Positions 1 through 5,812 of a stretch of 7,784 nucleotides of DNA are shown here, one piece after another (the first letter of the stretch is position 1; the number at the start of each line of letters is the position of its first letter). The position numbers and the translations under genes are program-made. Under the pieces are notes generated by a model that saw only the letters and a list, made by a program, of their open reading frames with translations, did no database searches and was not told the DNA's origin. Origin of the DNA: Candidatus Fermentibacterota bacterium (GTDB lineage Bacteria > JAFGKV01); the NCBI GenBank assembly GCA_016928395.1, contig JAFGKV010000048.1:1-7784 (forward strand), given 5' to 3'.

Positions 1-912
1 ATCAGAAACACAAACCCCCTGCAGCCCAATGCCTTCCGTCCCCTATTGGTAATCGAGAATCAGCTAACCCGGAAACTCAGGCTAGGCCGCACCGCAGTGT
101 GTGCGTTCCAGGAAGTCACCGGCTGCGCGGCGACATGGCTCGCGTCACAGAGAGGCGGCTGGCCCGACCCTGAGGTCAGTTGCGATGATGCCATGGCCGT
201 GATACGGGACCAGTCTGTGCACTCCCACAATATCGTGATTCCGTGTTACACCCGCTGTGGGGACGAGTACATCAATGGGTTGTACATGACAGCGAGCCCG
301 AAGTTGGGAGGTGTGTGGTGGCTAAGGTCGCACATGACACCTGCCAGCGACGGGTTCTGCACAAATCCTACGTCGCGGCACTATCAGGTCGATTTCCGCT
401 TCGCCCGGCAACAGGATCTCGGAGAGTACACAGTGTTCAGCAAGAGCTTTCTCGAGTGCGGACCCTTCGACGAGTGGACACTCAACCAGATGTCGGAGTA
501 TGGCGTCACGGGAATCTCGGCGTGTGCGGGGGCGCTGTGGGAGTGGCCGGAGGAGGAGTGTGGAAGGCCATTGGCGACAAAGGAGTCTGAGGCGACAGCG
601 GATGCGGAAACTGATGCGCCGAAGGTCTTCGAGTACCGGCTGGGGAGAGCGTATCCGAACCCGTGCAATGGATGCTCTGGAGTGACCGTGGAGTACAGCC
701 TGGCGGGAGTATCGGTGCCGCGGTTCGAGCTGTACGATCTTCTGGGGCAACGGGTGTTGAGCATGGGAGAGGGCATGAAGGCGCCCGGAGAGTATGCGCT
801 GCGGTGGGACCTGCGGGACTTCGGGGGAAAACGGGTGCCCCCGGCGACGTACATCCTGCAGATGCGGACAGAGGGATTCGTGGGGCGCACGCCCTTGGTG
901 GTGATCAGGTAG
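1..912 (+). CDS. Secreted protein with C-terminal FlgD-like / type IX-style sorting domain (5' end outside window)
   Basis: The frame is open from base 1 with no stop before a TTG at 46, so the gene probably begins left of the window and no signal peptide can be assessed. It ends at TAG 910-912. Counting from the TTG, residues 1-175 match no family I recognise; they contain many Cys and Trp, as in an extracellular domain that may be disulfide-bonded. An acidic Ala/Thr/Glu linker lies at about 178-193. The last ~90 residues are a clear C-terminal domain: LGRAYPNP (199-206), VEYSLAG (215-221), FELYDLLGQRV (227-237), GEYALRWDLRD (248-258) and a final ATYILQM (267-273) strand. This is the FlgD-like Ig fold used in the Bacteroidetes/FCB group as a secretion and surface-attachment tag. 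The sorting domain is well supported; the function of the rest is unknown. It points away from the other genes and is separated from them by repeat-rich DNA. Confidence 0.75.
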   Translation: MRNTNPLQPNAFRPLLVIENQLTRKLRLGRTAVCAFQEVTGCAATWLASQRGGWPDPEVSCDDAMAVIRDQSVHSHNIVIPCYTRCGDEYINGLYMTASPKLGGVWWLRSHMTPASDGFCTNPTSRHYQVDFRFARQQDLGEYTVFSKSFLECGPFDEWTLNQMSEYGVTGISACAGALWEWPEEECGRPLATKESEATADAETDAPKVFEYRLGRAYPNPCNGCSGVTVEYSLAGVSVPRFELYDLLGQRVLSMGEGMKAPGEYALRWDLRDFGGKRVPPATYILQMRTEGFVGRTPLVVIR

Positions 913-995
913 GCCGGAGATCGTCCTCGCGAGCAGGGGACAGGGTTCAGGGTTCGGGTCTGGGTGATGGCGAGGACAGATTGAACAGGAGGATT

Positions 996-1027
996 TTCCA
1001 GGCATGGAATATTCCAGGCATGGAATA
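996..1027 (+). repeat. Exact tandem duplication of a 16-base near-palindrome
   Basis: TTCCAGGCATGGAATA occurs twice back to back (996-1011 and 1012-1027). The junction creates the perfect 12-base palindrome TGGAATATTCCA at 1005-1016. It is followed by ATCAGGATGAATGGATGG, which itself has a short ATGGATGG repeat. Confidence 0.85.
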
Positions 1028-1109
1028 TCAGGATGAATGGATGGCTCGCTTCGCTCTCTGAGGAGATTGGAGTGAGGAGACAGGCTGACTGCCGACTGCG
1101 GACCCATCC

Positions 1110-1163
1110 CTTCATGAGCTTCATGGTAGAATGGGCTTTGTCTACACCATGAAGAGCATGAAG
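1110..1163. repeat. Long intergenic hairpin (TTCATG-type inverted repeat)
   Basis: Left arm CTTCATGAGCTTCATGGT (1110-1127) pairs with ACCATGAAGAGCATGAAG (1146-1163), 16 of 18 positions matching. The pairing can instead continue inward with GTAGA (1126-1130) against TCTAC (1141-1145) across a two-base bulge, leaving a 10-base loop. Each arm also repeats CTTCATG internally. No T-run follows on either side, so a classical intrinsic terminator is not supported. Confidence 0.8.
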
Positions 1164-1275
1164 TGACTGAAGATGAAGACTGAAGAAAGACCGTGACGAG
1201 AGAATGCGGCTTCGCTTTGCGAGCAGTTCATAGGGTTCAGGGTTCGGGGTTCAGTCGGACTGCTGACTCGCTCTC

Positions 1276-1291
1276 TTCTTCACTTCTTCAC
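1276..1291 (+). repeat. Tandem TTCTTCAC x2
   Basis: The eight-base word TTCTTCAC is repeated exactly at 1276-1283 and 1284-1291. It runs directly into the inverted repeat at 1287-1314. Confidence 0.7.
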
Positions 1292-1314
1292 CTCAAAGAG
1301 CTCTTCGTGGTGAA
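1287..1314. repeat. 28-base inverted repeat centred on AAGAGCTCTT
   Basis: TTCACC (1287-1292) pairs with GGTGAA (1309-1314), enclosing the perfect 10-base palindrome AAGAGCTCTT (1296-1305). Three intervening bases on each side are mostly unpaired. Its style, paired arms built from short words, matches the hairpin at 1110-1163. Confidence 0.65.
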
Positions 1315-1331
1315 CTTCGCTCCGCTCCCCG

Positions 1332-1399
1332 TTCCGCCTTCCGCCTTCCGCACTCCAAGTTCCGCACTCCTGAGGCTAAGCCCATCTCCTCACTCCTCA
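1332..1399 (+). repeat. Cluster of short tandem words (TTCCGCC, TTCCGCACTCC, CTCCTCA)
   Basis: TTCCGCC occurs at 1332-1338 and 1339-1345, then TTCCGCACTCC at 1346-1356 and 1360-1370. CTCCTCA follows twice at 1386-1392 and 1393-1399. The strand is pyrimidine-rich throughout. Translation gives a low-complexity Pro/Ser peptide, which is an artefact of the repeats. Confidence 0.75.
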
Positions 1400-1461
1400 C
1401 TTATCAAGGCGGCTTTGCGTGAGATGCCGGCTTCGGATTTCCCCCCGGCGGGCCAGCCAGC

Positions 1462-2118
1462 CTATCGCTGGCCGAACTCCTCGACGGCTTTGCGGAGGAA
1501 TGCCTTGTTCACGAAGGGGAGGTACAGGTAACGGATGCTCCACAGGTGACCTCCCGGCACGTGTCTCCCGATGGCACGACTTCCCATGAGCAGCAGCAGC
1601 TCAGTACCACGGGGCCTCCGAACCGCCAAGACACGGGGACGAAGCCGCGCGGGCAGAAGTACCGACGCATTCATGCCCGATAGCCAGCGCCCCAGGTCGA
1701 CCGTCCTGATGACTGCGTAGAGAAGCCGGCGACGGGCGGTGTCGAGCCGTGCCCGCCTTCGCTGGATTCTGTGGTAGGCAATGCCCACCGGCCCGCCCCA
1801 TACCGACCGTTCCTTTCCCGCTCGCTCTGCGGCTACCACGCACCCGACAATGTCGTCCGGCCCAAGGGTCCACGGGTCGATCTGACTCTGGATATTGTCG
1901 CCACGCGTCACGATGCCCTCTCCGGTGACTTCCACGACTCGGTGAGTGATGAGGTCGCCGGACTCGGGCGAGGGGAACACGACGACATCGCCGGGTCGAA
2001 TCTTCTTGTCGCCATAGGGCGTGACGGTCAGCATGTCCCCCGGCGTAAACGTGGGCGTCATGCTCCTCCGGTAGTAGAAGAGCCTGGTGGGGGCGCCGTC
2101 TGTTGAGCAGTCAGACAT
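1462..2118 (-). CDS. S26-family signal-peptidase-like serine protease
   Basis: 218 aa. A Ser-His type S26 peptidase: the catalytic serine is in RRSMTPTFTPGD (Ser19), followed by RPGDVVVF (41-48) and HRVVEV with candidate catalytic His59. TRGDN (71-75) and DPWTLGPDDIVG (81-92) complete the fold. A His instead of the usual bacterial Lys is typical of the SipW/archaeal/ER-like branch. There is no obvious N-terminal transmembrane segment, unlike housekeeping LepB. A basic linker (118-131) leads to a C-terminal region with RPRGTELLLL, GRHVPGG and WSIRYLYLPFVNKAFL. From memory, this layout matches S24/S26 peptidases found beside PqqD-like proteins in peptide-modification loci; no PqqD-like gene is seen here. 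The ATG is the first possible start, since an in-frame TGA lies 12 bases upstream; AAGGA lies 12 bases upstream, a rather long spacing. Substrate unknown. Confidence 0.85.
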   Translation of the reverse strand: MSDCSTDGAPTRLFYYRRSMTPTFTPGDMLTVTPYGDKKIRPGDVVVFPSPESGDLITHRVVEVTGEGIVTRGDNIQSQIDPWTLGPDDIVGCVVAAERAGKERSVWGGPVGIAYHRIQRRRARLDTARRRLLYAVIRTVDLGRWLSGMNASVLLPARLRPRVLAVRRPRGTELLLLMGSRAIGRHVPGGHLWSIRYLYLPFVNKAFLRKAVEEFGQR

Positions 2119-2574
2119 GAGGATCGGTCATCCTTGCTGAGCCATCATACCCAAACGCCCGCTCCAGCTCCCCAACCACGCGGCCCCGGGTGTTCAGGAG
2201 CAAACCATGAAAGGTAGACGACTGCTCAGGCATCTAGGGTTGATCCCGCCGCGCAAAAATTGCGGTCTTTGGGGTACGGGTTATTGCGTTCAGGTCAAAT
2301 CATCGAATGAGCCTGGTTGCTGAATGCCGCCTCTTCCCCCATCACTCCGGTCTTTTATCATTCCGTGCGATGCGGTCGGGCATACGAAGCCACGCGGCAC
2401 ATTCAACTACGGCACCGATGATACTGCAAAGGTCACGAACGCGAAAGCCGCGCGGCACCCGATGGGGTCCCCCTCCTTTCCGCGGACGGGCAAAGCGCCA
2501 GGGCTCTCCATGAACGATCGCGAATCGCGCGACGTTGGCCGACAACCGTGACGGTGGGCCGTGGACCGGCCGCG
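2119..2574. other. 456-base gap without a convincing gene, between the SDH and S26 genes
   Basis: Short ORFs occur on both strands but none has a recognisable domain or good start signal. Visible elements: a CGCAA-AAA-TTGCG hairpin (2252-2264); a 14-base direct repeat with one mismatch, AAGCCACGCGGCAC (2387-2400) and AAGCCGCGCGGCAC (2445-2458); CGCG-AAT-CGCG (2519-2529); and a hairpin directly after the SDH stop (2557-2571). On the - strand this is the leader of the S26 gene and should hold its promoter if that gene is transcribed separately. I found no strong -35/-10 pair. Confidence 0.5.
2557..2571 (-). terminator. Small GC hairpin just after the SDH protease stop codon
   Basis: On the - strand GGCCG-GTCCA-CGGCC forms a perfect 5-bp stem with a 5-base loop, starting three bases after the TGA. 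No U-run follows, so it may only protect the mRNA 3' end. The position is suggestive; the terminator role is weakly supported. Confidence 0.3.
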
Positions 2575-3408
2575 TCAGTCGCTCTGGGCCGGCGTTCGTT
2601 TTCGGGGAACCGGCAGGTATTCCACCGAAGACTGCCGGCGCGTCGGCTGCGGGAAAAGGCCCATGAGCTGCAGGAAGTCTTGCGGGATGTCCCCCTTGAC
2701 CGGTAGACCGATGAGAGTGCTCGCCTCTTCGAAGGTGATGGGGTAGTCGTGAGTCCACCGGCCCCCGGTCAAGGCCGCGGCAACTTCCTCCGCGCGCTCC
2801 TCGGTCAGATTGTCGACAAGCAAATCCTTCACGCTGGCCTTGACCTGCGCCATGGCCTTGCCGGCCTGGTCGGCCAGAATGAGCGTCTCATCATCGATCT
2901 TGTCGATGGACTTCTGCTCCACCACCCTGAGGATGGATGCGGCGGCGTACTGCCCGAGTTGGGGATCCACAGGCCCCAGAACGGCGTGCTCGGACATAAC
3001 AATCTCATCGGCCGCCAGGGCGATCAGCGTCCCGCCCGACATGGCGTAGTGGGGAACGAACACGGTTACCTTGCCGTTATGCCGGTTGATGGCCTTGGCG
3101 ATCTGCACTGAGGGCAGAACAAGACCCCCCGGAGTGTGCAGCACGATGTCCAGCGGCATCTCGGGATCGGTCATGTGGATCGCCCGGATCACCGCTTCAG
3201 AATCATTGACGTCGATATAGCGAAACACCGGGAAACCGAGGATGCTCATGGTCTCCTGGCGGTGCACCAGCAGGATGAGCCGGGAGCCGCGCTCCTTCTC
3301 GATCTTGGCGATGAGCCGCTGACGTGCTGCTTCGAGCATACGCTGCTTGATAAGAGGGTGGACTGCGGCGAGAATCAAGAACAGCCAGAAGATGTCGGTC
3401 AAGCCCAC
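2575..3408 (-). CDS. SDH-family Clp-fold membrane-anchored serine protease
   Basis: 277 aa. An N-terminal hydrophobic anchor (about 5-20) is followed by a basic amphipathic stretch (21-43) and a ClpP/crotonase-fold domain of the serine dehydrogenase proteinase family (SDH_sah, DUF114-like). Key signs: LHTPGG (90-95), the nucleophile motif AMSGGT with Ser124, the LGPVDPQ signature (144-150), and TGGRWTHDYPI (214-224), also typical of the family. The C-terminal 25 residues are polar and probably flexible. It probably cleaves membrane-associated or small proteins at the cytoplasmic face; unlike ClpP, these proteins are not known to need a Clp ATPase, and their substrates are mostly unknown. The start is GTG, chosen because GGGAGGT lies 8 bases upstream. 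It lies 100 bases after the rhomboid gene; a tiny ORF in that gap overlaps this start by 10 bases. Confidence 0.88.
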   Translation of the reverse strand: MGLTDIFWLFLILAAVHPLIKQRMLEAARQRLIAKIEKERGSRLILLVHRQETMSILGFPVFRYIDVNDSEAVIRAIHMTDPEMPLDIVLHTPGGLVLPSVQIAKAINRHNGKVTVFVPHYAMSGGTLIALAADEIVMSEHAVLGPVDPQLGQYAAASILRVVEQKSIDKIDDETLILADQAGKAMAQVKASVKDLLVDNLTEERAEEVAAALTGGRWTHDYPITFEEASTLIGLPVKGDIPQDFLQLMGLFPQPTRRQSSVEYLPVPRKRTPAQSD

Positions 3409-3500
3409 TGGCGGTTACCTCCCGTGAGACAGCGGTGTGATCCGGGGCCACACACGGGCGACCCCGAGGCGACGGGCACGCATGGGCAGGAATGCCACAT
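3399..3500 (-). CDS. Possible 33-residue Cys/Ser/Gly/Pro-rich peptide between rhomboid and SDH genes
   Basis: Directly after the rhomboid TAA, GGAG lies 4 bases before an ATG that opens a 33-codon frame ending in TGA inside the SDH gene's first codons (10-base overlap). The peptide has four Cys (5, 7, 17, 24), four Ser, one Thr, five Gly and four Pro; it starts MWHSCPC and ends LTGGNRQWA. It has no transmembrane segment and matches nothing I know. It could be a translated coupling leader, a small peptide substrate, or chance: in GC-rich DNA a 33-codon open frame is common. The frame also contains the SDH Shine-Dalgarno site and a hairpin (3443-3466), which limits its freedom to be coding. Confidence 0.22.
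   Translation of the reverse strand: MWHSCPCVPVASGSPVCGPGSHRCLTGGNRQWA
3417..3423 (-). promoter_or_regulatory. Strong Shine-Dalgarno supporting a GTG start for the SDH protease
   Basis: GGGAGGT on the - strand ends 8 bases before the GTG at 3408. It lies inside the tiny ORF 3399-3500, so ribosomes reading that ORF would cross it. Confidence 0.75.
3443..3466 (-). other. RNA hairpin in the rhomboid-SDH gap
   Basis: In the - strand transcript CGGGGUCG pairs with UGGCCCCG (8 bp including two G-U pairs) around an 8-base loop. It sits about 20 bases upstream of the SDH Shine-Dalgarno site and could affect mRNA processing or initiation. No U-run follows. Confidence 0.4.
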
Positions 3501-3508
3501 CGTTCTCC

Positions 3509-4252
3509 TTAGCCGAAATAGCGGCGCCACTCCTCGTCACCCACCGCCTCATCGGCCTGGAAACGGCGAGGCCTCCTGCCCTGACTCAGGAAGAGCCGGT
3601 GGAGCACCGCGCCGGCGGCAAACCCTCCGAGGTGGGCCCACCAGGCAACGCCGCCCGTCGCTGCGCCTTGCGCCAGCGACGCGGCGCCGCTGATAAGTTG
3701 GAGCAGAAACCAGAATCCGAGGTAGACGACTGCAGGGATCTGATAGGCGCCAAACCAGAAGAACAAGGGGATGATGGTGATCACCCGCGCCCGCGGATAC
3801 AGGACAAGGTAGGCGCCCATCACGCCGGCGATGGCGCCTGAGGCGCCTACCGTGGGGAGCGTCGAGGTCGGATTCAACCGACAGTGAACGATGCCGGCCA
3901 CAAGCCCGGTCACGAGGTAGAACACTGTAAAACGAATAGGTCCCATGCGGTCCTCGACATTGTCGCCGAAGATCCACAATGCCCACATGTTCATGAGGAT
4001 GTGGCCCAGGCCGCCGTGGAGAAACATGCTGGTCAGGAACGGCCAGTACGTGTCCACAGGGATGCCGATTTGCTCAGCCCACGCGGGATGGGTGAAGCGT
4101 GCGGGCACCATGCCGAACAGGTAGAAGAGCTGCCGGACACCTTCAGGCGGTAGGGTAAGCTGCACCATGAATACCAGAGTATTGAGCAGGATGATCGTCC
4201 ACGTGGCGATGGGAGGATGACGGCTCGTGACGGTATCGCGCAACGGAATCAT
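3509..4252 (-). CDS. Rhomboid-family intramembrane serine protease
   Basis: 247 aa, about six transmembrane segments. Cleaves substrate transmembrane helices within the bilayer using a Ser-His dyad. Seen: the amphipathic start MIPLRDTVTSRHPP typical of this bacterial subgroup; FLHGGLGHILMNMW, with His84 and Asn88 as oxyanion/second-helix residues; the nucleophile motif GASGAIAG with Ser138; and WWAHLGGFAAG with catalytic His207. All key residues are present, so it should be active. The soluble C-terminal tail (about 224-247) is charged and ends EEWRRYFG. The frame stays open upstream, but homology supports the ATG at 4252; its Shine-Dalgarno (GGGGAG, 10 bases away) is weak. It follows the symporter gene by 59 bases, and a tiny ORF in that gap ends on this start codon (ATGA overlap), suggesting translational coupling. 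Substrates unknown. Confidence 0.93.
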   Translation of the reverse strand: MIPLRDTVTSRHPPIATWTIILLNTLVFMVQLTLPPEGVRQLFYLFGMVPARFTHPAWAEQIGIPVDTYWPFLTSMFLHGGLGHILMNMWALWIFGDNVEDRMGPIRFTVFYLVTGLVAGIVHCRLNPTSTLPTVGASGAIAGVMGAYLVLYPRARVITIIPLFFWFGAYQIPAVVYLGFWFLLQLISGAASLAQGAATGGVAWWAHLGGFAAGAVLHRLFLSQGRRPRRFQADEAVGDEEWRRYFG

Positions 4253-4299
4253 GGTCGTCTGGCTCCCCGAAGCTCTCGCACGAGGGGTATGCCGGTCAT
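4249..4299 (-). CDS. Possible 16-residue coupling ORF ahead of the rhomboid gene
   Basis: Right after the symporter TGA comes AGGAG, then seven bases, then ATG: better initiation spacing than the rhomboid gene itself has. The frame encodes MTGIPLVRELRGARRP and its TGA overlaps the rhomboid ATG as ATGA, the classic termination-reinitiation layout. The peptide matches no family I know and is short enough to be chance. If real, its likely job is to deliver ribosomes to a weak start rather than to make a functional peptide. Confidence 0.25.
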   Translation of the reverse strand: MTGIPLVRELRGARRP

Positions 4300-4311
4300 G
4301 CCGGCGCTCCT

Positions 4312-5718
4312 TCAGCCCTGCGGTGGCTGATACGATTCTCCAGAGAAGAAGCCCCGCGTCAACCGTGCGACTACCCCGGCGAGGGCGATGAGGGCAATCA
4401 GGTTGGGAAACGCCATGAGCCCATTGAGCGTATCGGCGATGCCCCAGATCAGCCGCAGGCCACCAACGGCACCAATTAACGTGAAGGGAAGCCAGAGCAC
4501 GCGATAGGCGATGCGAACCTTCTTCCCCCGCTTCAGAAGGTAGGCGGTGCACGTCTCTCCATAGAAACACCACGCGAGATTGGTATCGTAGGCAGTCAGG
4601 ATCATGCTGAGGGTCACCAATCCGAATCCGAGGGCTCGGGCCGTTGCCGGATCGAAGCCTTGGGAAAACAAGGCGGTGAAGCCGTGCATAACCATGGTGG
4701 CGCCCTGGGCATCGCTTCCCTTCCAGACACCGGTCAGCAGGATGACAAACGCGGTGGCGCTGCACATGACCATGGTGTCCACGAAGACCTCAAACACGCC
4801 CCAAAGGCCCTGCCGTGCAGGATGATCAGTCCGCGCGGTGGCATGGGCTATGGGAGCGCTGCCCAACCCCGCCTCGTTGGAGAACACACCCCGGGCGAGC
4901 CCGTACCGGACGGTGGTGCCCAAAAGCCCGCCGAAACCTGCCATGGGAGTGAACGCGTAGCGCAGAATCAGGCCCAAGGCCATGGGCAGCCGCCCCGCAT
5001 ATACGACGATGACCGCCAGAGAGCCCAGCATGTACATGCCGCACATGAACGGCACGCAGAAGGTCGCGACCCGGGCGATCCACTGGATGCCTCCCAGCGT
5101 GACCAACCCCACCGACACGATGATGAGTGTTCCGGAGACCCAGCGGGACATGCCGAAATGCTCCAGGCCTTCGGCCACGGCATTAGCCTGTACCATATTG
5201 CCGATCCCGAAGGCCGCGAGAGCCCCGAACAGGCAGAACGTGGCCGAGAGCCATGCCCAGCGGCGGCCCATACCCCGGGTGATGTAGGTCATGGGGCCGC
5301 CGATCATGGGGCCGCCCGGCTCCCGGACGCGGTAGTGCTGCCCCAGCACTACTTCGGCGAACTTGGTACCCATACCGAGAAGGCCCGAAACCCACATCCA
5401 GAACACCGCGCCAGGGCCTCCCAGGGCAATGGCGGTGGCGACTCCCGCGATATTGCCGACGCCCACGGTCCCGCCCATGGCAACAGTCAAGGCCTGGAAA
5501 GGCGTTAGGTCGCCCTCGGCCGCGGCGCCGCGCTGGAGGATCTTCCCTGCTGTCTCCTTCAGCATGCGGCCGAAGTGCATGAATTGCACGAACCTCGTTC
5601 TCACGCCAAGGTATAGCCCTACTCCGACCAAAAGCGGAAGCAAGACATACGGCCCCCAGACGATGCCGTTTATGGCATTGTTGGCCTGCTCAATCCATGC
5701 AGACGCCGTTGCCCACAT
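4312..5718 (-). CDS. AGCS-family sodium:alanine/glycine symporter
   Basis: 468 aa, normal for the family, with about 10-11 transmembrane segments. It imports alanine, glycine or related small amino acids with Na+ across the inner membrane. Seen: an N-terminal helix (about 22-38); the conserved GGTVGVGNIAGVATAIALGG (82-101) followed by PGAVFWMWV, forming the discontinuous helix that binds Na+ and substrate; the GGPMTYITRG loop (140-149); the family signature GVFSNEAGLGSAPIAHA (277-293); and WCFYGE (383-388). The C-terminus ends in a short polar tail. The ATG has an excellent Shine-Dalgarno (GAGGAGGT, 6 bases upstream). The preceding gap carries a stable hairpin (5752-5773). Which amino acid is carried cannot be told from sequence alone. 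Family assignment is secure. Confidence 0.95.
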   Translation of the reverse strand: MWATASAWIEQANNAINGIVWGPYVLLPLLVGVGLYLGVRTRFVQFMHFGRMLKETAGKILQRGAAAEGDLTPFQALTVAMGGTVGVGNIAGVATAIALGGPGAVFWMWVSGLLGMGTKFAEVVLGQHYRVREPGGPMIGGPMTYITRGMGRRWAWLSATFCLFGALAAFGIGNMVQANAVAEGLEHFGMSRWVSGTLIIVSVGLVTLGGIQWIARVATFCVPFMCGMYMLGSLAVIVVYAGRLPMALGLILRYAFTPMAGFGGLLGTTVRYGLARGVFSNEAGLGSAPIAHATARTDHPARQGLWGVFEVFVDTMVMCSATAFVILLTGVWKGSDAQGATMVMHGFTALFSQGFDPATARALGFGLVTLSMILTAYDTNLAWCFYGETCTAYLLKRGKKVRIAYRVLWLPFTLIGAVGGLRLIWGIADTLNGLMAFPNLIALIALAGVVARLTRGFFSGESYQPPQG

Positions 5719-5751
5719 CGACGAACCTCCTCGGAAGGTCGTTCACCACAA

Positions 5752-5773
5752 CGGCGGCGGTCCCCCGCTGCCG
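5752..5773 (-). other. Stable hairpin with GNRA-type loop upstream of the symporter gene
   Basis: On the - strand CGGCAGCGG-GGGA-CCGCCGCCG forms a 9-bp, almost all-GC stem with one A-C mismatch and a GGGA tetraloop. It lies 39 bases after the YIP1 gene stop and about 20 bases before the symporter Shine-Dalgarno site. With no U-run it is more likely an mRNA stability or processing element than a terminator. Confidence 0.5.
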
Positions 5774-5812
5774 TGTCCGATCGGCTGTTGCAGAACCGTG
5801 ATGGCGAGATGC

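Larger units (their letters stand above)
929..1248 (+). repeat. 30-base imperfect direct repeat pair containing GGGTTCAGGGTTCGGG
   Basis: Bases 929-958 and 1219-1248 agree at 26 of 30 positions. Both start GCGAGCAG and end AGGGTTCAGGGTTCGGG, with differences confined to the five bases in between. The tandem hairpin and 16-base repeat lie between the two copies. A shorter related word, AGGGTTCAGGATTCAGG, occurs at 7271-7287 in the right-hand gap. Confidence 0.75.
913..1461. repeat. Gene-free mosaic of short tandem words and inverted repeats
   Basis: No believable gene is seen; ORFs here translate the repeats. Contents in order: a GGGTTCAGGGTTCGGG word (943-958); a 16-base tandem (996-1027); a CTGACTGCCGACTGCGG word (1085-1101); a long hairpin (1110-1163); a second copy of the GGGTTC word (1233-1248); tandem TTCTTCAC (1276-1291); an inverted repeat (1287-1314); TTCCGCC and TTCCGCACTCC repeats (1332-1370); tandem CTCCTCA (1386-1399). 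The stretch lies between the 3' ends of two converging genes, so it need not contain promoters. I see no clear terminator with a T-run for either gene. Confidence 0.7.

Noticed and set aside
322-1124. Two long - strand frames opposite the secreted-protein gene (261 and 246 aa)
   Set aside because: They run through the intergenic repeats, have Arg/Ser/Pro-rich compositions typical of antisense frames, and lie opposite a frame with a clear sorting domain.
1110-1163. Intrinsic terminator for either flanking gene
   Set aside because: No T-run follows the stem on either strand, and the loop and arms are built from repeated words.
1193-1531. + strand 112-aa frame
   Set aside because: Its sequence is a translation of the TTCCGCC/CTCCTCA repeats, and it runs into the 3' end of the S26 gene.
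2307-2551. Two overlapping + strand frames of 68 and 75 aa, and the - strand frame 2342-2758
   Set aside because: No domain, no convincing Shine-Dalgarno, Arg-rich chance composition; the - strand one mostly shadows the SDH gene.
4252-4765. N-terminal extension of the rhomboid frame up to 4765
   Set aside because: The extension overlaps the symporter gene in another frame. Rhomboid homology begins at the ATG at 4252.
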